A stretch of 29,084 bases of DNA, taken from positions 1-29,084 of the forward strand of contig JAEWHT010000016.1 of NCBI GenBank assembly GCA_023387695.1, given 5' to 3'. Under the pieces are notes generated by a model. It did not search any database. It saw only the letters and a list, made by a program, of their open reading frames with translations, and was not told where the DNA came from. Positions 22,858-29,084 of this stretch are shown here, piece by piece. The number at the start of each line of letters is the position of its first letter. The stretch's first letter is position 1. This DNA is from Pseudomonadota bacterium. GTDB lineage: Bacteria; Pseudomonadota; Alphaproteobacteria; Rhizobiales; Xanthobacteraceae. The translations under genes and the position numbers were made by a program.

Positions 22858-24063
22858 ATGTCGACCGCTCAAAATCCGCAAGAAAATCTACAAGGCGCCA
22901 AGAACCAGACCATGAACCAGCATCTGCGTTCCGATCCCATTCCCTTCATCGACGTCGCCTCGCAGCGCGCCCGGCTCGGCGCTTCGCTCGATGCCGCCGT
23001 CAAGCGCGTGATGGACCATTGCCAGTTCGTCAATGGTCCCGAGGTCTTCGAGTTCGAGAAGCAGCTAGCGGCCTATTGCGGCGCCAAGCACGTTATCGGT
23101 TGCTCCAACGGCACTGATGCGCTTCTGATGGTGCTGATGGCGAAGAATGTCGGGCCCGGCGATGCCGTGCTGTGTCCCTCCTTCACCTTTATTGCGACCG
23201 CGTCGCCGGCGGCACGGACTGGCGCGACGCCGGTTTATGTCGACGTCGACGAGACAACCTTCAACATGAGCCCAGAGTCGCTCAAGCGCGGCATTGCTGC
23301 TGCGCGCAAGGCTGGCTTGAAGCCTGTCGCGGTCATTCCGGTCGACCTGTTCGGACAGCCGGCCGATCACGATGCCATCGCCGAGATCGCAAGGGCTGAA
23401 GGCATGTTTGTGATCGACGACGCGGCGCAAGGTTTCGGTGCAAGCTACAAAGGGCGCAAGCTCGGCACCTTCGGGCTCGCCACCACCACCAGCTTCTTCC
23501 CGGCAAAGCCGCTCGGCTGCTTCGGCGACGGTGGCGCGATTCTCACCGATGACGACGAACTCGCCGCCACGCTGCGCAGCATCCGCGTGCACGGGCAGGG
23601 CACGGATAAATACGACAACGTCCGCCTCGGCCTGACCGGCCGCCTCGACACCATGCAGGCCGCGATCCTGATCGAGAAGCTGAAAATCTTCGACGACGAG
23701 ATCGCCGCCCGCAACAAGGTCGCCGAGCGCTATGCGCGGGGCCTGTCCAACGTGGTCACCGTGCCGCGTCTCAGCCCCGGCAACACCTCGGTCTGGGCGC
23801 AGTACACGATCCGCTTGCCGAAGGGGACAGACCGCGACGGCTTCGCTGCCGCGCTGAAAGCCCAGGGCGTGCCGACCGCGGTCTATTACGGCAAGTCGAT
23901 GCATCAGCAATCCGCCTACAAGCAGTATCCGGTCGCCGAGGGTGGCCTGCCGGGTTGCGAGAGTCTGTCGCAGGATGTCATCAGCCTGCCGATGCACGCC
24001 TATCTGACCGAAGCCGATCAGGAACGAATCATCGCCGCCGTCCGCGGCGCGATCGCGGGCTGA
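22858..24063 (+). CDS. gnnB: DegT/DnrJ/EryC1/StrS aminotransferase, probable UDP-3-keto-GlcNAc aminotransferase
   Basis: A PLP-dependent sugar aminotransferase of 401 residues (383 if it starts at ATG 22912, where the family N-terminus begins with IPFIDVASQR). The PLP-binding lysine is K217 in SFFPAKPLGCFGDGG, the cofactor-ring aspartate is D187 in VIDDAAQ, and SNGTDAL near 83-89 binds the phosphate. It follows the Gfo/Idh/MocA gene after 10 bases. The pairing matches GnnA/GnnB, where the 3-keto sugar is aminated from glutamate. WbpE-like enzymes of ManNAc3NAcA synthesis share this fold, so the substrate rests on the pairing and on known lipid A chemistry of the presumed host. Confidence 0.82.
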   Translation: MSTAQNPQENLQGAKNQTMNQHLRSDPIPFIDVASQRARLGASLDAAVKRVMDHCQFVNGPEVFEFEKQLAAYCGAKHVIGCSNGTDALLMVLMAKNVGPGDAVLCPSFTFIATASPAARTGATPVYVDVDETTFNMSPESLKRGIAAARKAGLKPVAVIPVDLFGQPADHDAIAEIARAEGMFVIDDAAQGFGASYKGRKLGTFGLATTTSFFPAKPLGCFGDGGAILTDDDELAATLRSIRVHGQGTDKYDNVRLGLTGRLDTMQAAILIEKLKIFDDEIAARNKVAERYARGLSNVVTVPRLSPGNTSVWAQYTIRLPKGTDRDGFAAALKAQGVPTAVYYGKSMHQQSAYKQYPVAEGGLPGCESLSQDVISLPMHAYLTEADQERIIAAVRGAIAG

Positions 24064-24081
24064 TCTTGCCGCTGCTTCTTC

Positions 24082-24199
24082 ACCTCTCCCGCTTGCGGGA
24101 GAGGTCGCGCCGAAGGCGCGGGTGAGGGTTCTCTCCTCTGGGGGAGTCTTCGTTGTCGAGACACCCTCTCCCCAACCCTCCCCCGCAAGCGGGGGAGGG
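24082..24199. repeat. Palindromic repeat element between gnnB and murJ
   Basis: Three hairpins lie in 118 bases. The first is ACCTCTCCCGC (24082-24092) with GCGGGAGAGGT (24095-24105), 11 bp around TT. The second is CGCGCC (24106-24111) with GGCGCG (24115-24120) around GAA. The third is CCCTCCCCCGC (24176-24186) with GCGGGGGAGGG (24189-24199), 11 bp around AA. The outer hairpins are near-copies of each other in related form, with GGTGAGGGTT and AACCCTC-type text between. Elements of this look are common between genes in Bradyrhizobium and other alphaproteobacteria (from memory). It is non-coding and may stop or stabilise gnnB mRNA. Confidence 0.75.
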
Positions 24200-24259
24200 G
24201 GCAGACCGCCACTGTCGCAAGCACCTAGACCTATTCTTGTCATGCTCTAAAACAGACGC

Positions 24260-25786
24260 ATGCTCGGACGCATCTTCACCGTTGGTGGTTACACGCTGCT
24301 CTCGCGGCTGACGGGATTTGCCCGCGACATCATGCTCGCGGCGATCCTCGGCGCCGGCCCCGTGGCCGACGCTTTCTTCGTGGCGCTACGGCTGCCCAAC
24401 CATTTCCGCGCGATCTTTGCCGAAGGCGCGTTCAATGCGGCCTGGGTGCCGGCCTATGCTCACGTGCATGGTGAAAAGGGGGAGGGGGCGGCGCACCTGT
24501 TCGCCGATCGCATCTTCACGCTGCTATTGGCCTCGCAGGTGGTGCTCCTGATCGTCGCCTGGCTGTTCATGCCGCAGGCCATGAGCTTGCTTGCGCCGGG
24601 CTTTAGCGAAGATGCCGAGCAGCGCAAGCTGGCGATCGAGCTGACCCGGATTACCTTTCCTTACCTGCTGCTGATCACGCTGGTGACGCTCTATGGCGGC
24701 ATGCTCAATGTGATGCAGCGCTTTGCCAGCGCCGCCGCCGCGTCGATCTTCCTCAATGTCGCGATGATGATGACGCTGGCGCTGGCCGCCTGGTTTCCAA
24801 CGGCCGGCCACGCCGCGGCCTGGGGCGTGCTGATCTCGGGCTTCATGCAATACTTCCTGCTGGCGGGTGATCTCGGCCGCCATGGCGGCCTGCCGCGCTT
24901 TGCGCCGCTCAGGCTTGATGAAGACGTTCGCAGCTTTTTCAAAGCGCTCGGGCCGGCGACACTGGGATCGATGGGGACGCAGGTTGCGCTGTTCGCCGAC
25001 ACCATCATTGCGACCTTTCTGCCGGCAGGCGCGCTCTCGGCGCTGTATTACGCCGACCGCCTCAATCAATTGCCGATCGGCGTCATCGGCATCGCCATCG
25101 GCACGGTGCTGCTGCCGGAGATGTCGAAACGGATCACGGCCAACGACCACGACGGCGCGATGAAGGCGCAACGCCGCGCCTTCGATTTCACGCTGGTGTT
25201 CTCGATACCGTTCGTTGCGGCTTTCCTCACGGTGCCGGACGAGATCATGCGCGCGCTGTTCGTCCGCGGCGCGTTCTCGAAGGCTGACGCTATCGCTGCG
25301 GGCGGTACGCTTGCGGCCTATGCGATCGGCCTCATTCCCTTTGTGCTGATCCGCAGTGCGGTTGCGACCTTCTACGCGCGGAAGGATACCGCAACGCCGG
25401 TCCGCGCCTCGCTGTCAGGCATCGCGGTCAACGTCGCCCTGAAGGTCGCCTTGATGGGATCGCTCGCCCAGATCGGCCTTGCGCTCGCGACCGCCGTCGG
25501 TGTCTGGACCAATCTCTTGCTGGTGCTGTTCTTCGCCGTGCGGCGCGGCTTTCTCGTGCTCGACCGTGCCTGGCTGATGTCGCTGGCGAAATTCCTGCTG
25601 ACCGGCATCATCCTCGCCGCCTCGTTCTGGTTGATCGCAAAGTTCGGCGGTCCCGCGCTGGGTACGATGCATTTCCACGACGAGCTGATGTTGGTTCTGT
25701 TGGCCGTCGGCGGCACGATCGTCTACGCGCTTGCGATCCTCGCTCTGTTCGGCCGGAGCTGGCTGATGTCGTTGGTGCGTGGCTAG
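24260..25786 (+). CDS. murJ: Lipid II flippase MurJ
   Basis: A 508-residue inner-membrane protein of the MOP/MVF superfamily with about 14 helices, moving lipid II across the membrane for peptidoglycan synthesis. Residues required in E. coli MurJ are preserved with a two-residue offset: R16 and R22 in LSRLTGFARD (E. coli R18, R24), D37, and R50 in LPNHFRAIFAEGAF (E. coli R52). ALYYADRLNQLPIGVIGIAIGTVLLPEMS is also highly typical. The start ATG 24260 gives the standard N-terminus but has no good Shine-Dalgarno sequence. The gene follows the palindromic element and is not directly coupled to gnnB. A related flippase for O-antigen (Wzx) is less likely given these residues. Confidence 0.94.
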   Translation: MLGRIFTVGGYTLLSRLTGFARDIMLAAILGAGPVADAFFVALRLPNHFRAIFAEGAFNAAWVPAYAHVHGEKGEGAAHLFADRIFTLLLASQVVLLIVAWLFMPQAMSLLAPGFSEDAEQRKLAIELTRITFPYLLLITLVTLYGGMLNVMQRFASAAAASIFLNVAMMMTLALAAWFPTAGHAAAWGVLISGFMQYFLLAGDLGRHGGLPRFAPLRLDEDVRSFFKALGPATLGSMGTQVALFADTIIATFLPAGALSALYYADRLNQLPIGVIGIAIGTVLLPEMSKRITANDHDGAMKAQRRAFDFTLVFSIPFVAAFLTVPDEIMRALFVRGAFSKADAIAAGGTLAAYAIGLIPFVLIRSAVATFYARKDTATPVRASLSGIAVNVALKVALMGSLAQIGLALATAVGVWTNLLLVLFFAVRRGFLVLDRAWLMSLAKFLLTGIILAASFWLIAKFGGPALGTMHFHDELMLVLLAVGGTIVYALAILALFGRSWLMSLVRG

Positions 25787-25904
25787 GCGATCGTGCGCGC
25801 GTCTCTACTCGAAAGCACGTTTTTTTGGGGAGCGTCCGTTCAAGTCTCGGCAAGCGTCGCGCGCGGTGCTCGCCTTCAGGCTGTAGCTAATCTCCGCACA
25901 TCTC

Positions 25905-25932
25905 TTGATTTCGCGCGATTCCCGTGCTATTC
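25905..25932 (+). promoter_or_regulatory. Candidate promoter of putative small RNA
   Basis: TTGATT (25905-25910), a 16-base spacer and CTATTC (25927-25932). Transcription would begin near 25939, within an ATG-containing stretch. It lies in the gap between murJ and the DUF1127 gene. It is a moderate match to alphaproteobacterial housekeeping promoters. Confidence 0.35.
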
Positions 25933-25937
25933 GCATC

Positions 25938-26076
25938 GCATGATTAATTGGTCGCGCAAAGTCAACTTCTCGCACATGACCCGCTTCGGCTGGGCCGTGG
26001 AAGGAGTCGCGCGCTAGGAATTCGTCGACGACATCTCTTCCACCAGGCCCCGCCGGCATCGGACGGGGCCTTTTGT
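25938..26076 (+). ncRNA. Putative small RNA or leaderless mini-gene
   Basis: The 330-base stretch between murJ and the DUF1127 gene has no convincing ordinary gene but holds a promoter-like pair, then about 140 bases, then a strong intrinsic terminator (26046-26074). The transcript would be about 139 nt. It contains an ATG at 25940 opening a 25-codon frame (MINWSRKVNFSHMTRFGW...) ending at TAG 26015-26017, so a leaderless small protein is an alternative. I recognise no RNA family. The first part, 25787-25900, holds nothing I can name. Confidence 0.35.
26046..26076 (+). terminator. Intrinsic terminator
   Basis: GGCCCCG (26046-26052) pairs with CGGGGCC (26064-26070), with an inner CC/GG extension, and is followed immediately by TTTTGTTT. 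This is a textbook Rho-independent terminator on the plus strand, lying 260 bases past murJ, which is far for a murJ terminator and supports a separate short transcript. Confidence 0.8.
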
Positions 26077-26116
26077 TTGGCCACGCTCCCTGCCGGCACA
26101 ACAGCAGGAGCGTACG

Positions 26117-26497
26117 ATGCCACCACAACTGACCGACGTCTCACCCGGGATTGAGGCCGAGGCCATAAGGCGCGGCCTCAACCTTTCCATCGTGCAAGCG
26201 AAGGACGCGATCGACCACGCATTAGCCGAGCGCCTCAAGGCGTCCGCTGCTGCGCTGAACAAGGAGGCCGGACCGACAGCCGCGCCGACGCGAAGCGTCC
26301 TCGGTCTGCTCAAGCGGTCCTGGCGTGCGCTTCAACAGCGGCGCCAGAGCGCGCGCACCTCACTGGAGGACCTGAGTGACCGAGAGTTGATCGATATCGG
26401 CCTGACGCGGGCCGAGATCGACTATCTCTCGCCTCAACGGGCGATCGATACGCTGAGAGATAGCACGCGACATCTCTGGAACCGTGGCGGGATGTAG
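26117..26497 (+). CDS. DUF1127 domain protein with N-terminal extension
   Basis: A 126-residue protein whose C-terminal half (about 66-104) matches DUF1127: WRALQQRRQSARTSLEDLSDRELIDIGLTRAEIDYL. DUF1127 proteins are usually 45-100 residues, arginine-rich, and in some alphaproteobacteria affect RNA turnover, phosphate/carbon storage or stress responses. The N-terminal 60 residues (amphipathic, Ala/Lys/Glu-rich, including AKDAIDHALAERLKASAAALNKE) are an added helical region I cannot assign. The start is firm: AGGAG at 26106-26110, six bases before ATG 26117. The gene stands alone between two intrinsic terminators, so it is probably monocistronic. Confidence 0.85.
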   Translation: MPPQLTDVSPGIEAEAIRRGLNLSIVQAKDAIDHALAERLKASAAALNKEAGPTAAPTRSVLGLLKRSWRALQQRRQSARTSLEDLSDRELIDIGLTRAEIDYLSPQRAIDTLRDSTRHLWNRGGM

Positions 26498-26533
26498 ATG
26501 ATCAGCTTACAGACGTGGATATGCGCTTTGGAG

Positions 26534-26563
26534 CAAGTGGCATTGAGTTTTGCCACTTGTTTC
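26534..26563 (+). terminator. Intrinsic terminator after DUF1127 gene
   Basis: CAAGTGGCA (26534-26542), loop TTGAGTTT, TGCCACTTG (26551-26559), then TTTCTC. A perfect 9-bp stem with a short T-rich tail, 37 bases after the DUF1127 stop. Confidence 0.7.
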
Positions 26564-26641
26564 TCATGCGTGCGCTGCGGTGCGGCTCTGACAGGCGAGA
26601 ACTCGGGCAATTTTTCGCAGGCCGGACCTGCCTAATCCCGT

Positions 26642-26670
26642 TTGCACTGCCACTTTTTCCACGGCAATAT
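26642..26670 (+). promoter_or_regulatory. Candidate promoter of CoxL-like gene
   Basis: TTGCAC (26642-26647), a 17-base spacer and CAATAT (26665-26670) would start transcription near 26677, about 29 bases before the ATG at 26706. GGACGGGACAAG provides the ribosome binding region. Confidence 0.5.
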
Positions 26671-26705
26671 GCTGGCAAAACAACCATAGGACGGGACAAG
26701 AAAAA

Positions 26706-29015
26706 ATGGCAGCCCCCATCAAGTTCGGCGTCGGCCAAAGCGTGCTGCGCAAGGAGGACGACGCGCTGATCCGCGGCAAGGGCCGCTATACCGACGATTA
26801 CGCGCCGCAGGCTACGCTCCGCTGCCTGATGCTGCGCTCGCCGCATGCCCATGCCAAATTCACCATTGATGCGTCCCGGGCCCGCACCCTTCCGGGCGTT
26901 GCGCTGATCCTGACCGCTGCTGACATCGGCGATCTCGGCAATCTGCCCTGCCTGTTCAATTTCGAGACCGATCCCTTCACCGGCCCGCCTTACCCGATCC
27001 TGGCCAAGGACGAGGTGCGACATGTTGGCGACTGCGTTGCCTTCGTCGTCGCCGAGACCATCGACCAGGCCCGCGACGCGATCGAGGCGATCGACGTCAA
27101 ATGGAGCCCGCTTCCGTCCGTGACCGGCGTCGTCAACGCGATCAAGAAGGGCGCGCCGCAGGTCTGGCCGGACAAGGCCGGCAATGTGCTGTTCGACGTC
27201 GGGATCGGCGACAAGAAAGCGACGGACGCTGCCTTCGCCAAGGCGCATGCGGTCGCCGAGATCTCCATCGTCAATCCGCGCGTGGTCGCGAGCTTCATGG
27301 AGACGCGCGCGGCGGTCTGCGAATACGACGCCAAGAACGATCATCTGACGCTGACCGTCGGCAGCCAGGGCAGCCATCGCCTGCGCGACATCCTCTGTCA
27401 GAACGTGCTGAACATTCCGACCGACAAGATGCGGGTGATCTGCCCCGACGTCGGCGGCGGTTTTGGTACGAAGCTGTTTCCCTATCGGGAATACGCGCTG
27501 CTCGCGGTTGCTGCGCGCAAGCTGAAGAAGGCGGTGAAATGGGCGGCCGATCGCTCCGAGCACTTCATGGGCGACGCGCAGGGCCGCGACAACGTCACCA
27601 CCGCGAAGATGGCGCTCGCCGAGGACGGCAAGTTCCTGGCGATGGATTGCGATTTGATCGGCGACATGGGCGCCTATCTGTCGACGTTCGGGCCCTACAT
27701 CCCGCATGGCGGCGCCGGCATGCTGCCGGGCCTTTACGACATCCAGGCCTTCCACTGCCGCGTGCGCACCATCTTCACTCACAGCGTGCCGGTTGATGCC
27801 TATCGCGGTGCGGGCCGTCCGGAGGCAGCCTATGTGATCGAGCGCCTTGTCGACGCCTGCGCGCGAAAACTGGACATGACGCCGGATGCGATCCGCCGCA
27901 AGAATTTCATCCAGCCGAAGGCGCTGCCCTACAAGACGGCGACCGGCAAGGTCTACGATTCCGGCGACTTCGCCGCGCATCTCAAGCGCGCGATGGAGAT
28001 CGGCGAGTGGAAGGAGTTTTCCAAGCGCGCCAAGGCGGCCAAGAAGAACGGCCTGATCCGCGGCATTGGGCTCGCAAGCTACGTCGAGGTCTGCGGCACC
28101 ATGGGCGAGGAGACCGCCAATGTGCGGATGGACCCCAATGGTGACATCACCGTCCTGATCGGCACGCAGTCAAGCGGGCAGGGCCACCAGACCGCCTATG
28201 CGCAGATCGTCGCCGAGCAGTTCGGCGTGGCGCCGGAGCGTGTGCACGTCCACCAGGGCGACACCGCCATGATCGCAACGGGCCTCGGCACCGGTGGCTC
28301 GGCCTCGATTCCTTCCGGCGGCGTCAGCGTCGAGCGCGCCACGCGTGAACTCGGCCAGAAGCTCAAGGAGATCGCGGCGCAGGCTCTGGAAGCGAGCGCC
28401 GGGGACCTCGAGATCACCGATGGCATCGTGCGCATCGCCGGCACCGATCGTTCGATCTCGTTCGCTGATCTCGCCAAGCGACCCGGCGCCGATCCGTCGA
28501 AGCTGAACGCCAGCGCGACCTTCGCCAGCGCCGACGGTACCTATCCCAACGGCACGCATGTCGCGGAGGTCGAGATTGATCCGGCCACCGGCATCATCAA
28601 GATCGTCAACTATGTGATCGTCGACGATTTCGGCAAGACGCTCAATCCGCTGCTGCTGGCGGGCCAGGTGCATGGCGGCGCCATGCAGGGCATCGGCCAG
28701 GCGCTTATGGAGCAGGTGGTCTATGGGGCGGGTGACGGCCAGCTCATCACCGCGACCTTCATGGACTACGCACTGCCGCGTGCGGCCGACGGCCCGTCCT
28801 TCGTGTTCGAGACCAACAACGTTCCCTGCACGACCAACCCGATGGGCGTGAAGGGGGCGGGCGAGGCCGGCGCCATCGGCTCCTGTCCGGCTGTCGTCAA
28901 CGCTATCGTTGATGGCCTCTGGCGCGAGTACAAGATCGACCATATCGACATGCCGGCAACGCCGGAGCGGGTGTGGATCGCGATCAACGAACACCATCGC
29001 CGCCACAGTCTGTAA
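26706..29015 (+). CDS. Molybdenum hydroxylase large subunit, form II CoxL-like (xanthine dehydrogenase family)
   Basis: A 769-residue molybdopterin-binding subunit of the xanthine oxidase/CO dehydrogenase family. An N-terminal a/b-hammerhead domain (about 15-125) is followed by two Mo-cofactor domains. The active-site loop is AYRGAGR at 365-371, the form II signature; true form I CO dehydrogenases have AYxCSFR. DVGGGFGTK lies near 240-250. The catalytic glutamate is E720 in KGAGEAGAIGS. Form II enzymes act on aldehydes, purines or other unknown substrates; CO oxidation is doubtful. Partner FAD (CoxM) and 2Fe-2S (CoxS) subunits are not upstream; they may lie beyond the window end or elsewhere. 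The ATG at 26706 follows GGACGGGACAAG. Confidence 0.92.
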   Translation: MAAPIKFGVGQSVLRKEDDALIRGKGRYTDDYAPQATLRCLMLRSPHAHAKFTIDASRARTLPGVALILTAADIGDLGNLPCLFNFETDPFTGPPYPILAKDEVRHVGDCVAFVVAETIDQARDAIEAIDVKWSPLPSVTGVVNAIKKGAPQVWPDKAGNVLFDVGIGDKKATDAAFAKAHAVAEISIVNPRVVASFMETRAAVCEYDAKNDHLTLTVGSQGSHRLRDILCQNVLNIPTDKMRVICPDVGGGFGTKLFPYREYALLAVAARKLKKAVKWAADRSEHFMGDAQGRDNVTTAKMALAEDGKFLAMDCDLIGDMGAYLSTFGPYIPHGGAGMLPGLYDIQAFHCRVRTIFTHSVPVDAYRGAGRPEAAYVIERLVDACARKLDMTPDAIRRKNFIQPKALPYKTATGKVYDSGDFAAHLKRAMEIGEWKEFSKRAKAAKKNGLIRGIGLASYVEVCGTMGEETANVRMDPNGDITVLIGTQSSGQGHQTAYAQIVAEQFGVAPERVHVHQGDTAMIATGLGTGGSASIPSGGVSVERATRELGQKLKEIAAQALEASAGDLEITDGIVRIAGTDRSISFADLAKRPGADPSKLNASATFASADGTYPNGTHVAEVEIDPATGIIKIVNYVIVDDFGKTLNPLLLAGQVHGGAMQGIGQALMEQVVYGAGDGQLITATFMDYALPRAADGPSFVFETNNVPCTTNPMGVKGAGEAGAIGSCPAVVNAIVDGLWREYKIDHIDMPATPERVWIAINEHHRRHSL

Positions 29016-29024
29016 GGCGGCCGT

Positions 29025-29060
29025 CCGGCCTGCGGGAATTAATTGCCCGCGGCCGGGTTC
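29025..29060 (+). terminator. Strong hairpin after the CoxL-like gene
   Basis: CCGGCC-T-GCGGG (29025-29036) pairs with CCCGCGGCCGG (29046-29056) over 11 bp with one bulged T around the loop AATTAATTG, followed by GTTCT. It has a GC-rich stem but a poor T-run. It starts 10 bases after the stop codon and suggests the transcript ends here, so CoxM/CoxS genes beyond this point would need their own promoter or read-through. Confidence 0.6.
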
Positions 29061-29084
29061 TATCCTCGATGGTCTTCCCCAAAC

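Noticed and set aside
24080..24205. CRISPR array or tandem repeat
   Set aside because: The repeats are inverted, few and unequally spaced, with no unique spacers and no cas genes; this is a palindromic repeat element.

Overview
The window is GC-rich chromosomal DNA with tightly packed genes, many 4-base start/stop overlaps and a lipopolysaccharide (LPS) gene set. Protein families and composition fit a Bradyrhizobium-type alphaproteobacterium (Bradyrhizobium, Rhodopseudomonas or a near relative). This is inferred from style and gene content; no 16S rRNA or other species marker is present. I see no tRNA, rRNA, CRISPR array, transposase or integrase.

Layout. (1) 1-3740, minus strand: a fumarylacetoacetate-hydrolase-family enzyme, an MsbA-like ABC exporter and UDP-glucose 4-epimerase (galE). 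(2) 3867-4904: a GT4 glycosyltransferase resembling the LPS-core mannosyltransferase LpcC. (3) 5034-7291: a non-LPS block with an unknown membrane protein, a possible acetyltransferase remnant, a DUF2256 zinc-ribbon protein, folE and a secreted fasciclin-domain protein. (4) 7391-12922: the heptose/LPS-core block, with gmhB and waaF on the minus strand and hldD, hldE and an O-antigen-ligase-like protein on the plus strand. (5) 13007-19047: an O-antigen initiation block with a membrane-anchored sugar-nucleotide 4,6-dehydratase, a GT4 transferase, a small SDR reductase/epimerase, and on the opposite strand a WbpL/WecA-type phosphosugar transferase and a flippase-like membrane protein. (6) 19250-21659: UDP-glucuronate 4-epimerase and bifunctional ManC. 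(7) 21843-24063: a Gfo/Idh/MocA dehydrogenase and a DegT aminotransferase that look like GnnA/GnnB, the pair making UDP-2,3-diamino sugar for amide-rich lipid A. (8) 24260-25786: murJ, preceded by a palindromic repeat. (9) 25787-29084: a possible small RNA, a DUF1127 protein and a form-II CoxL-like molybdenum hydroxylase.

How the genes work together. GmhB, HldE and HldD perform most of the ADP-heptose pathway (the isomerase GmhA is not here) and WaaF transfers heptose to the core. GalE, the UDP-glucuronate epimerase and ManC supply UDP-Gal, UDP-GalA and GDP-Man. The dehydratase, reductase and WbpL-like transferase could make UDP-QuiNAc and load it onto undecaprenyl phosphate to begin O-antigen. 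The ligase-like protein would join O-antigen to core, the MsbA-like protein could flip lipid A-core, and GnnA/GnnB would alter the lipid A backbone. MurJ flips lipid II for peptidoglycan.

The most useful leads are the QuiNAc and GnnA/GnnB assignments, a GmhB that lacks three of the four E. coli zinc ligands, a candidate terminator-ended small RNA near 25.9-26.1 kb, a hairpin plus operator-like inverted repeat before gnnA, and a 14-codon ORF with a strong ribosome binding site before the UDP-glucuronate epimerase. I found no clearly new multi-gene system.
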